From NCBI RefSeq assembly GCF_000247695.1, contig NW_004624848.1:3625606-3689605 (forward strand): DNA of 64,000 nt. The letters are read 5' to 3'. How positions within the stretch are numbered: the stretch's first letter is position 1; every line of letters begins with the position of its first letter. Positions 12,651 to 58,500 of the stretch are shown here, piece by piece. Both the position numbers and the translations under genes were made by a program. The notes beneath the pieces were generated by a model, which was not told the origin of the DNA, did not search any database, and saw only the letters and a list, made by a program, of their open reading frames with translations. The DNA is from Heterocephalus glaber (taxonomy: Eukaryota; Chordata; Mammalia; Rodentia; Bathyergidae).

Positions 12651-13503
12651 TATATAAGAGACCCTGGGAAATGGGAAGAAAATGTTCAAACGAGGAGGGG
12701 AACAAGGGAGGAGGAAACGAAAGAAAGGACAGGAAAAAGAAAATAAAAGGAAAAATGGAAACAAAGCTTTTGTACATAAAGGGGAAGAGGGGTGGAAGGG
12801 AGGTGGGAACAGGAAAAAAAGAAACATGATATATCATATACAGGTACAAATTCCTCATGTTATCATGTCGTATATCTAAAATGTACCAATAAATGTTTTC
12901 CTTAAAAAAAAAGATACTTCAAGTTCTGATGAATAACATCAACACAATCACACACAAATGCTGAACATATCCACTTCTTGGCATCAAACTAGCTTTTTTA
13001 TCAACTATTTTCTTCACCTAAGACAGAACTTCCTAGGTTACACTCAGTACTGTACTTCATCCTACATATTTCTTTGTAACCAGTCTCATTCCGCAAAAAG
13101 AACCCTGGATCCGCCCGTCTCTCCTCTTTTAAGCAATACAAACGCGGGTAAGGCAACGAGAGGAGCGCGTCCAGTCCCGGATTAAACTCTGCATGAGGTC
13201 GGTTCCCACCTCTTCGGGAGGACGCTGGGCGCCACACGCGCGCCCGGCAGGCAGGGGCCGAGCGCTGGGCTGGGGGGCGCTGCCGGGCGCCCGGGAACTC
13301 GCGCCCTCGCGCACAGGCCCGTTAGGATGCAGGCGACCACGGGCCGCGCCCTCCGCACGGGCCGACGGAGCAGGACCGGGCGGCTCTGCAGGCGCCCACG
13401 CGGACAGCGCGCGAGGACCCCGGGTACCGGAACAGAGGCTGCAGCCGGGAGACGAACCGGAGGACGCGGTGCGGGCCCAGTCCCGCCCTGCCGCAGACAC
13501 TCA

Positions 13504-13660
13504 CGGCTCCGACCGCAGCTCAGCCGCAGCCAGCCCGAACCCGCTGGGCAGCCCGGGAAGGCACTGAGGAGGGATCCGGGCCGGGGCGGCGGGGAAGCAC
13601 GCAGGCCCGCCGCAGGGACTCGGGACCGCGGGCCGAGCGGGGAGGATGGGCCCACACCGA
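13504..13660 (-). other. Possible non-coding first exon of a divergent minus-strand transcript
   Basis: Reading leftward, a good splice donor GCC|GTGAGTG has its exon edge at about 13504. The 150 bp upstream on the minus strand have no ATG, so it would be a 5' UTR exon. The start at 13660 is a guess from the GC-box positions. Synteny suggests C4orf46, whose coding exon would then lie beyond the left edge. Confidence 0.3.
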
Positions 13661-13690
13661 CCGCCCTCAGCCGCTCGACCGGCTCCGAAG

Positions 13691-13776
13691 GCCCCGCCCC
13701 GCCGCCCAGGCCCCGCCCCGCCGCCTGGTCGGTCTCCGACCCGGGACCCGAAGACTTCAACTTCCCGACAGCCAAT
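13691..13776 (-). promoter_or_regulatory. CCAAT box plus two GC boxes of a probable divergent (minus-strand) promoter
   Basis: CCAAT at 13772-13776 (reads ATTGG on the minus strand) stands upstream, for leftward transcription, of two GC boxes at 13691-13700 and 13711-13720. The spacing suits transcription to the left starting near 13.65 kb. By human synteny the gene would be C4orf46, but no coding sequence resembling it was found in the window. Confidence 0.4.
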
Positions 13777-13857
13777 CAGACATCAGTCAAGTCACCTTGG
13801 GAGGCTCACCGCACCTGCGTAAACTCCCCGTAGCACCGGAGGGCGCGGGTGCAGAAG

Positions 13858-13882
13858 ACTACACCTCCCAGGATGCTGTGCG
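13858..13882 (+). promoter_or_regulatory. ZNF143/Staf (SBS)-type binding site
   Basis: ACTACACCTCCCAGGATGCT plus TGTGCG follows the SBS consensus (ACTAYAATTCCCAGMATGC...) closely. These sites are typical of CpG-island, often bidirectional, promoters. It lies about 410 bp upstream of the ETFDH ATG. A run of 13 C (13885-13897) starts three bases after it. Confidence 0.7.
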
Positions 13883-14195
13883 TGCCCCCCCCCCCCCGTC
13901 TCCTATGCTGTCAATACACATGCGTGCGCCTGCGTACCTAAACTTATGGGTCCCTCTGTTGGCCTGAAGAGGCGGAAGTACAGGCCCAACCCGCAACCCG
14001 AAGCCGCGGGGCGCCCTGGTACTTGGAGTCCCTTTCTTTTCTTTGCCGGCTAGTGACCCAGAAACCTCCCCTGGCTCTCGCGTCATGAGTGGCGCCGGCG
14101 CAGAGCTGGAGGGAGGCGGGAACGCCGTGAGGTGAGTGTGGCCGGCTGAGCTGAGGCAAACTTCGGCGGGGCCGCCAGAGCTTTCCTGCCGCGCA

Positions 14196-14216
14196 ATGGC
14201 GCCCCCGGCAGCGTAG
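14196..14216 (+). CDS. Upstream ORF in the ETFDH 5' UTR (6 codons)
   Basis: ATGGCGCCCCCGGCAGCGTA ends in a TAG stop 78 nt before the ETFDH ATG. The start context is moderate (C at -3, G at +4). If the leader includes it, it could lower initiation at the main start. No function is implied by the peptide itself (MAPPAA). Confidence 0.35.
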   Translation: MAPPAA

Positions 14217-14294
14217 AGGCCCAGAGACCGCGGGGAGCCGCAGGCTGTCGTCCTTCCGCGGTGTCCGACCGAGAGAGTTCTGGACGCTGTGACC

Positions 14295-48031
<33,737 letters not shown>

Positions 48032-48141
48032 GCTGTAACTGATAACATTCGCAGGCACATTTCATAATCAGACTGCTCAAAATGCAAATGTGTGGCAAAC
48101 TTAACTTGAACAAATATCCTTCAGAAAATAAGTATCAGTAA

Positions 48142-48147
48142 AATAAA
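48142..48147 (+). terminator. ETFDH: ETFDH polyadenylation signal AATAAA
   Basis: A canonical AATAAA lies 111 nt after the stop codon, followed within 20-30 nt by T-rich sequence. It implies a short 3' UTR ending near 48165. It is the first good signal after the CDS; no transcript data were available. Confidence 0.75.
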
Positions 48148-48325
48148 AATTTTATACAATATCTAACTTTGTCCCATGAAAATTATGAAATATTTCTCTT
48201 AAAGCTTTATAAACCTCCTTACCTCTTCAGGTCTTCAAAGATTGCAGTACCAAAAGCAAAATCCACTATTGGCCTTTATATCCAACTTGCCAAATTTAAA
48301 TCAAGTATAAAAATTAAGATACTCA

Positions 48326-48869
<544 letters not shown>

Positions 48870-48885
48870 TTAAGATAATCTAGAC

Positions 48886-49088
48886 CAGGGATTGGCATCC
48901 AGTTCATCACTTATTATGAATAAAGTTTTATTGAAACACAGCCACATCCATTGCTTACACGTGGTCTAAGACTAAGAAGTTACACTAGTTACAACTGCAG
49001 AGCTGAAGTAGTTGTGACAGACTAGATGGTCCACAAAACCTAAACATTTCACTGTCTGGCCTTTTGCAGCAAAGTGTGCCAGCTCCTG
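48886..49088 (-). mobile_element. Old hAT-Charlie-type non-autonomous element (MER20-like)
   Basis: About 200 bp with inverted ends CAGGGATTGGCA and TGCCAGCTCCTG. Internal TTTTATTGAAACACAGCCAC and GTCTGGCCTTTTGCAG are typical of this eutherian DNA-transposon family. The subfamily name is from memory. Confidence 0.65.
48927..48932 (-). terminator. PPID: Candidate PPID polyadenylation signal, supplied by an old hAT-type repeat
   Basis: AATAAA on the minus strand (TTTATT on +) lies 510 nt after the PPID stop. It is the first such signal I found downstream and sits inside the repeat at 48886-49088. A further minus-strand AATAAA lies at about 48679-48684 in the SUPT16H retrocopy. Confidence 0.5.
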
Positions 49089-49441
49089 GATAGGTGGTCT
49101 GTGTAGTACCTCCAAGTATAAACACCAGCACAGACTTGCCAGATACATTACAGATGAGAAACAATATATACATACACAACTCAAGCTTGTACCTATTCAC
49201 TCAACAAGTTAGGACTTAGGAATTTAAAACCAGGCTGCACACCACTCTCTGTAAAAGTGCAGAAAACAATTATAAAAGATCAACTTCACTGCCATTTTGT
49301 AACATTGTTTAAGAGAAAGTATTTCTAACCTGTAAACAATGAGGAATTGAAGTGTCAAAAACGCAGAGATCAGATACAGCCATAACTCTTACACTGTCTT
49401 ACTGCCTTAACCTATGCATAATACTCAGGCAAAAGTGAATA

Positions 49442-49530
49442 TTAAGCAAACATTTTTGCATATACGGCCTTCTCTTTATCTTTCTGTGCCTTTATCTTTT
49501 GTTTGACTTTCAGCAGTTCTGCCTGGATAG
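49442..49530 (-). CDS. PPID: PPID exon 10 (residues 342-370 and stop)
   Basis: The acceptor ctgcag ends at 49531 and the stop TAA is the complement of 49442-49444. It encodes [20 protein letters not shown] and KAVYAKMFA, the basic C-terminal helix. Confidence 0.96.
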
Positions 49531-52500
49531 CTGCAGAAAGAAAAAAAATGCAGTTATTTCTCTAAGTAGCATTAAACAGTTGTGATGACACTTCATACCC
49601 CCTTGACGAAACTGCTTGTCCAAAATCTGAGTCCCAGTGACAGAAAATTCTCTGAGAATAACAAGAACCATGGGGCATAATTTCAGAAGACTGCAAAACT
49701 CAATCACAAAGATTTGCCATCACCCTCTCCATTAGATAGGGCCTTAGTTGCCTCCCTTGTTTGATTTTAGCAGTAAGAAATCAAAGTTTATTTTTTTCCT
49801 CTTGTACAACGAGGGGTCACGTGATACCCAGGGCTTCACACATACTAGGCAAGTACTCTACTACTAGGATACATCCCTGGTGCTTTGTATTTTGAGACAG
49901 CGTCTCAGTTGCTCAGGGTGGCCTCAAACTTGAGATTCTGCTTCATCTTTCTGGGTACCTGGGATTACCAAAGGTATTTTAAAATATTTAACTGTAATAC
50001 CACTATTCACATTTGGCTTATTTTTTAAAAACAAGTTAATTTCTGTCATAACTTTTCTAACATGCCCAATTGCTAGAATACTAGAGGTTATGGCTACGTT
50101 CAATATACGGATTCGTGACCATTAATGCTGACATTTCAACTCACTGGATTCAGGTTAGTCACTTCCTAGAGCACACTCCTGGGTATGTCATGGAGGTGTG
50201 GACTTGGGTACTATATACAGTTCCTCACTGGTTCTTCGGCATTCTTCCCCTGCTCTGATCTCTACCACACCCTTCCAACACGATGTTTCTGGCTTGGAAC
50301 CTGCTGACCATGGACTGAATCCCATGAACCATTAAGCCTAATTAAACTTTAAATTGTAGGTATCTGGTACTATGTCTTAGCAATGGGAAGATTAATACAG
50401 GGAAGGTCCCAGAACTTAAAATTTATAATAAATACCTTATCTCTTAGTGCTGAGTTTTCAACTGATTCTATGATAATAGAAACTGGGTCTCAAATGATAC
50501 GGTGGACCAAACTAAGATCAGTGAATACTATTACATTCTTGAGAGGAATTAGAATGTACATTCTATGAGGGCAGGGACCTTGACTGTCATGTTCACTGCT
50601 TTATGATCAATGCCTTTGGCCCAGTAACACATTCTTTAATATCTGTTGGACAAATAAATATCTCTCAAAGTTAACTGACAGTGGTTTATGGGATAAATTT
50701 CTTTTTTTTTACTTTTTCAGTACGGGGGATCCAACTCAGGACCTTGAGCTTCCAAGGCAGGCGCAGCTCCACTAAGCTAAATCCCTGGCCCTATGAGGAT
50801 AAATATTTATAGAATAAGAAACTTTTATACAAAACTGCCAACTTACCTTTATCTTCTGGCGCTATCTCTTGAGCTTTCTTAAGATCATTCTTTAATTGGG
50901 AAAAAAATTAAGAAAAATTAGACATATGATTTACAAAAATCACTTTTAAAACATTCAGAATAAAATTTACCAAAGCTTGCTCATATTCTTTTAATCCTTG
51001 CCATCCTTGAGCTTTGCGATACAGTGCTTTGGTATTTGATGGATCTATTTCAAGAGCCTACAAAAAAATTACAAAATTAGTATTAAAAAATAAATAGGAT
51101 AGATATCACTTTATTGTCGGTCAGCTCCAAGTCCACCTTTTACTCAGTGAACGTGGAGCTGGAGCCCATCAGCAACTGTCCCTCCCTGCCGTGGCCCAGT
51201 GTGGACATGGAGGAGGAAGGTGTCTCTGGGGCGAGCTTCCCGGGTGCTCTTCTCGGCACGGTGCTCAGCAGTCGGCTCCTGGTATCAGATGGACCGGGAG
51301 AACCCCAGGCACCTCCAACCACACTGGGGATGCTCAAGTCTCTTCGTAAGACTACAGTATTTGCATATAACCCGCACAAACCTCTCATACACCCGTCATT
51401 TCTGGGTTACTCATAATACCTAATACAAAATGAGTAGTATACAAGTAACTATTCAATTATAGCTATATTGTTTAGGGAACAATGACAAAAAGTGTATGTT
51501 CAGTACGAAAGACATCTTCAAAGCTGGATGAATCTGAAATGGAACCCATAGATATGGGGAGAGCAAAATATATACACTTAAATGAAATCTTAAGTTCTTA
51601 GGGATATGAATAACTTAGCAGTATCTCCTCAAAACATTTGAAAAATACTACATGTGGCTTATGTAACGTCTTTTAAAGTCAATATTCAAGATTTTTACTA
51701 GAAAGTGAATAATACTTGTTCCTCAAAGGTCAAAAGAGATCCAGAGTGAAAGCTAATCTTTCCATTTGCTAACTTTTATCTCCTGTTGTGCGCTCCCTTC
51801 TAAAAACCTAAGGGGAGGGCTGGGGATTTAGCTCAGTGGTTCCACTACCTGCCTCACAAGCGCAAGGTCCAGAGTTCAATCCCCAGTGCCAAAAAAAAAA
51901 AAAATAAGAGGAGTATCTACCCAACTCCACAACCCACATTCTTAATCATTCACAGCTTTGTGTTTCAATGCCTAGCTCGCAGCAGGTGCTCTTCAATGAA
52001 TAAATGAGCTGATATGTATGTTATTTATGTTCCTCTGAGAAAGAACAAGTATCTTTACAGTTACTAAATGACATGGTGTTTAAAGCAAAATGAATGAGCC
52101 AAGGTAGAAATGAAGATCCAAAATATTTCGGAACAAGATAACCTAAAACATGTTTATCAAGTCTCATTAGGTCCTACGTGGCAAGATACATTACAGTATA
52201 TGAACATGCTTTTGTTTAAGTCCTTAAGGCAAAATCCCACATCTCCAAACAGTTCAGCATCACACAGACCTACCTCCAAACAACTGTCAACTGCTCCCTG
52301 CCAATCTGCCATCTTCAGTTTACACGCACCAATATTGAGCACACAGCTCAAGGCCACAGGCTGCAGCCTGGAGCTGTCTGCTTCTTCAGTGACAGCCTTT
52401 GCGCTAGCCACATACCTGAGAATAAAAGCAGTCTATAACAAAAGCACTATGCAATGCCACCCAAATTATTCCCCTTCAATTACGTCAAAGTGTCACATTT

Positions 52501-55500
52501 CAAATATAAAAAGCTGATGAAATGCTAAGTTTGGGGGGTTTGAGGCAGGGTCTCTCTTTGTAGTTTAAGCTGGCCCTTGGGCCGGGGATTTAGCTCAGTG
52601 GTTTTGCCGCCTGCTGCACAAGCGAAAGGACCCGAGTTCGATCCCCGGTACCAAAAAACAAAAAAATAAAAAAAAAGCTGGCCCTGAACTCACTATACAG
52701 TCCAGCCTGGCCTCAAACTCGCAGCAGTCCTCCTGCCTCAGACTCCTGAGTGCTGGGATTACCATGCCTGGCCTCAAATGCTAATGTAATACTCAAGGAT
52801 CACAACCTCATTCAACACTTTTTCTTTTTTTGTGTGCCAAACACTGAAGTCAGGGCCTCGAGTAAAGCACAGAGTCTACCACTGAGCTACACTCACACCC
52901 TGTTTTTTAGAAGGCATTTTCACATGTTCAAGGTTTCCTCAAGTGTTCAAATGGCCAGTGAACGAGTAATTTCCCGAATCTAATGATGTGCTGTAGCACC
53001 ACACTTCGGTTTTCAAAACTCAAAATGAAGAAGAGCTCTTATAAACAGAAGAATGCTAGCTACTAACTGTAGAGTGCAAATCAGAAAGACACAGTTCCTC
53101 CACAATCAGTGTAATAAAAGACTCAGAAAAGGCTCTTCAAAGATGCCAGAATGAGAGGCTGCTGGGTGCCAGGCGTGGTGGCACCTGTATTTCCAGCACT
53201 CTGGGAAGCTGCGACAGGACGACACCAAGTCTGAGCCCTACCTGGGTAACTTAGGCAAGACCACATCTCAAAAATAAAAGGAGGCCCAGGGATTTAGCTC
53301 AGTGGTTCCGTCGCCTGCCTTGCAAGCACAAGGCCCTGAGTCCGATTTCCGGTACCAAAATAAATAAAATTTAAAGAAAAAAGGTACAACCCCATGAAAG
53401 CCCAGAGTTCAATCCCCAGTACTACCAAAAAGTTAAAAAGCAAAAGGCGTGGAACTAGGTCTTCTCTGAATCTCACAGCATCATTTCATTGAGTACTCAC
53501 TACGTACAAGGAGAAAAATGCACTTCTGTTACAGAAACATCAGGCAAACAGCGCTCTAGCCAAGCGCCAAAACTCAGAACAGGCCAACTGACAGGCCTTC
53601 AGAATGCTGTATCACAGCAAACACTATGTACAACAGCACCTACCCAAATCCCCTCGCCAAAATATTTAACCCCTAGCTAATCTGAGGAAAACAGTTCTGT
53701 AAAGACACCTGACTTGGACTCCACAAAAATGCAAAGGAGGGTCTGGGGATTTAGCTCAGGGGTTCCACCACCTGCCTTGCAAGTGCAAGGTCCCGAGTTC
53801 AATCCCCGGTACCAAAACAAAAAAGTGCAACAGAACAAAAAGACACAAGGAGTAGGAACCACAGATGACCCCAGACTGAAGAGACATCACAACCCAGGAG
53901 GACAGAGCATGACCTGGGCTTGGACCCTGGACTTCAGAACAACAAACCGAGACGACTGGGAAATGTGAAAATATGCTACCCATCAGGCCTTGCTGTGCCT
54001 GTCACGGGGGTGGAGGCTGTACAGAATGACCTTGTATTTTTACACGAGGAACTTCCTTTCAAAAATAGTTTCATTTTTTAAAAAAATGTTTTTAAAATAG
54101 TTTCACAACAACGAAAATAGCAAGCTTAAAACTGGTGAACATAGGTAAAAGCAGATGAGTGAAAATGTTCTATTCTTTGAACTTCTGTGTATTTTTAAAT
54201 TTTCAGAATAAGCCAGGGCAGCAAAAGAAACGTACCTACTTATTCCATAAGTAATTTGTTTTGTTTTTGGTACGAGGGATCGAACTCAGGGCCTGCTTGC
54301 CAGGCAGGTGCTGTGCCACTGAACTACATCCCTGGCCCTCCATAAATAATTTGTAAAAAAAAAAAACAAACTCGATTCTGAATTTCAGTTTATAATTCAG
54401 CTTACAAGTTCTTTAAAAGTAATTTTATTTGCCTAACATGCACGAGGGATTGGGTTTAATCCCTGCACCACACAAAAATAAAATAAAATGCCTTCTTACC
54501 TTAAAACCTTTGTGTATTTTTTAATGGCCATCTCCCAGTTCTGAGACTTGAAAAAAGTATTTCCAATGTTTTTCAAGTCTTCTGTTATTAATAAAATTTT
54601 ATCTACCTGTACAAAAGAATACAAATGAGCTGGAAGTTGGTGAGCAATATGACAATGCGAGATCCCATCTTTCTGACAGAGTGGCACGAAGCACCAACTT
54701 TCCATTCAGTTTCTTTTATGGGAGCCTGGCTGATCCGCAAGTACTCACATCTCTGAAATCCACATCTGCGTCTTCAGGGAAATCTGGATGACTGTCACCA
54801 GAGCCATCTTTCGGGAATAGTCCCCAGTCGTCACCTTCTTTCAGTTCCCCACATTCTGCAATAATGCACGACTGCAAAGATAACAGAAAATTGTAGAAGG
54901 GCGCTACCAGATTAACGAGAGACTTAAAAGCCTGGGTTTAAAAGCTGTCCAGGTGCAACTGTAACACTACCCACGGCACCCTTCCATCAGGAGGCTCGTC
55001 TATCTGCGGCAACCACAGCACCCTGGGTACACACCCAGCTGAGGCACCAGGCACTACTCAGAAACAGCGCACTGCCACTCAGGCACTCTTTAGCTGAGGC
55101 ATAAGCTTTTCGTTTATGATGTTCCCTTCACAAACGAAGTGCCCGTCTACACCCTACAAGTATGAGTTCCCAATTCCCAGGCACCACTTGGGCTGGGGAG
55201 TGTTGCAGTCATTCTGATCCACAGACATTAGAACACAAGAATCCCTGGACATACCCAAGCCCTAACCCGTTAGTAATTTATAGAGGATGAGGAAACAGGC
55301 CAAGAAAAGTTAAGTAACAGGGACAAACCTCTAGTTAAACAGCACAGTGTGAAGAAGAAACTAGGTTCGTTGTCCTCTTTCCACTGTATACAACTCAACA
55401 TACTGACTCAACAGTTTTGCAGGTATAGGAAAATTTTGTTTTGTTGAGACAGGGTCTTGCTTTGTCTCGAACTCACTATGTATCCCAGGCTAGCTTTGAA

Positions 55501-58500
55501 CTCTTGGCGATCCTCCTGCCTCAGCCTCCCAAGAGTAGGTATAGGAAAATTTAAGCAATCTAGAAAAGATCACGAACCCTAAAGTTGCCATGAGTGTAAA
55601 ATCTTTAAAACTACACTAATCTTGTAAAAGGCGTATTTTAGCCAGGCATGGTGGTACACACCTGCAATCCCAGCACTTGGGAGGCTGAGGCAGGAAGAGG
55701 GCCACAAAACCCTGTCTTAAAAATAAATAAATAAAAAGCATAGTTCACTGAAGATGTGGTTGCCAGCTGCTAGGTTTCTGGGAAGTGACTGCAATGAGGG
55801 CTCCAACTTCCATCAAATGGACTAATCTGTTTGTTTTGTTTTGTTTTTTACTGGGGATCGAACTCAGGACCTTGCGCTTGAGAGGCAGGCGCAGTGTCAC
55901 TGAGCTAACTCCCAAGCCAAATGGACTGATCTGAAGACAAGTTCTTCAGCCAGGTGGGAGGAGGTAGGGCCTAACTGGAAGAGCCCGGTCACTGGGGGTG
56001 GGTTGGGAAAGAACCTCTGAGCCTGGCTCCTTCGCGCACCGCTCTGGGGCAGCTGTGGGGTGCCATGCCCTTGCACCCAGGTGTGCCTGGCCCAGGCCTA
56101 GAACCCATGGAGCCAGCTAACCACAGACTGGAGCCCCTGGAACCGGGCCGCAACCTTTCCTCCTGTAAGATGATTTTCTCAAGCAGCAAGAAAACCCCGA
56201 CAACACACCATCCTAACATCTCTCAGCTTTTCCTGAGACTAACCATCTCATCCTTTAAATCTACATTTCTTTGAGACAGTAAATAATAAGAAAATTTCGC
56301 TTTTTACTTACTTTGGCAGGTTTTTCACCATTTACTTCTACATTTTCCAGTATCCTCGCCACACCTATTCCTTTAACCACTTGACCAAACACCACATGTT
56401 TCCCATCTAGATGAGGGGTTGGAACTGTTGTGATGAAGAACTGAGAACCATTCGTGTTATGGCCTGCATTTGCCATGCTCAATAAACCCTCGCGATCATG
56501 CTGTAGAAATAAAAATCATTTGAAAACCTAGGTAAGAGGTATACTCCGAATTGTTCTTTTATTGACCATTCACATAAAACTAGGATCACCTATACTACCT
56601 TTTATATCAAACTTTACTCTTTCATTATAATTAAAAATCTACACATTACCATTTACTCTGATTTTATTTTATAGGAATTATAATCTTTGTTTTGTTTTGT
56701 TTTTTGAGGCAGGGTCTTGCTGTGCAGTCCAGGCTAGCCCAGAACTCACTATGTAGTCCAGGCTGGCTTCAAACTTGCAGCAATCGGGCCGGGGATTTAG
56801 CTCAGTGGTTCTGCCGCCTACCTCGCAAGTACAAGGACCTGAGTTCGATCCCTGGTACCAAAAAAAAAAAACCAAAACCAACTTGCAGCAATCCTCCTGC
56901 CTCAGCCTCCCAAATGCAGCAATTACAGGCATGTGCCACCACACTTGGCATGAATTATAACCTTTATTAAATGAAACAGAGGGACCAGGGATTTAACTCA
57001 GTGGTTCCAATGCCTGCCTCGCAAGCACAAGGTCCCAAGTTCGGTCCCCGGTACTTAAATAAATAAATAAATAAATAAATGAAACAGAGTACTTAATCAC
57101 TTTTTTAAGTTTAAGAAAGGCATAGAAATTAAGTCAGATAACAGAAAATAATAGCAAGGGGATTTATTTCTAAACTGGCCATCTTGAAAAGATGCTTATG
57201 TTTCTGTTCATCTTTCAGATGAAGAAGCTGCAGTAAGGAAATCTAGTAATATGCTTTGCCCTTTCTACGATGAAACTTTTTTCTAGGAAGATGAGAGAGT
57301 CTTCCCATGATCAGAAATAGGCCTCCTGATTCTTCCTTTACACATCCATAAACGGCTAACAATAAGGGGACAGTGAGCTCAGACGAGTCATTCCAGGAGG
57401 TACTTTCTAATCACAAATGAATCCAAATCCTACGGCAGTTATCCAGATCAATCAGCTCTTTCAGAATGTGCGAAAGAAATGGCTACACAGGTGTGGAAAT
57501 AAGAAATCCACCTTGCTCTCACCCTGTTCAAAGGCTCCATGAGACCTGGTCTCTTTAGGCTTTCTACCCGATCATGCAGGCCCTCTTCGTGTTGGTGCAC
57601 ACATCGTAACTCTTCCCAAGACCACTGAGTTCGTGCCACCCGAGAGCCAGGTCTCCTTTCTACATTTCACCAATTTGATCATCGCGTAAGCACAATAATT
57701 CGTTCTTGTAGTAGCCCTCCCCGGTCCTCTCCCCAAATAGTAAATGAATACCAACTCTCTTTCCTCAGCTTCCTATTGCCTTTATCCTTCCTCATCCACA
57801 CCACTTCTCCAACTTTTGAGGTTTTTGTGGGGGTTTTTTGAGGCAGGGTTTCCCTTGTAGTTCAGGCTGGCCCTGAACTCACTAGGTAGCCCAGGCTGGT
57901 CTCAAACTTGAGGTAATCCTCCTGCCTCAGCCTCCCAAGTGCTGGGATTACAGGCATGCACCACCACACCCAGCTCACTTCTCCAATTTTGAATCAGTAT
58001 TTTAGTTCCTGCCTCTCCAAATTTCAACTACCTTCCAGGCCCAGACTGCTCAGCCTAAGTACCATTCCTCCTCAGTCTCCCCTGGTAATCTTGAACTGTA
58101 GAAATGACATCTTTCTCCTACAGGGCAGTATACATAAAGAGTATGTATCACAGGTCAAGTATTCCTACTTGGAAAATCTAAAATTTTATAGGCTGCAAAG
58201 TATGGAACTTTTGAGGAACAACACTCAAAACATTTCGGGGCTGCGGATTTAGCTCAGTGGCTCCGCCGCCTGCCTCGAAAGCGCAAGGACCCAAGTTCGA
58301 TCCCCAGTACCCAAAAAAAAAAAAAAAAAATTCAGATTTCAGATTTTCAGATTAGGGATGCTCGACCAGGAGTCTATGTAAATATTACAAATCCAAATAA
58401 GTTTGATCTGAAACACTTTTTGTCCCTAGCATTTCACACAAGTGATACTCAACCTATATCAAGTTAGACAAGCACGTATACTCATCAATTTAGCATTTAT

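Larger units (their letters stand above)
11641..12915 (+). mobile_element. L1, 5'-truncated, sense, with intact 3' end
   Basis: ORF2 C-terminal sequence (GTGGAAATCAGTGTGGAGAT and TTTGACCCAGCTATTCCCCT), then a purine-rich 3' UTR and AATAAATGTTTTCCTTAAAA at about 12888. It matches the antisense copy at 19.56 kb. A B1 and an ID element are nested in it. Confidence 0.88.

Noticed and set aside
1..13140. C4orf46 coding exon expected left of ETFDH
   Set aside because: No minus-strand frame in this stretch resembles it; it may lie outside the window.
13182..13833. Long open frames on both strands of the ETFDH CpG island (13182-13775 minus, 13327-13833 plus, 13129-13500 minus)
   Set aside because: GC-rich sequence rarely has stops; products are Arg/Pro/Gly/Ala-rich in all frames and match no family I know, including C4orf46.
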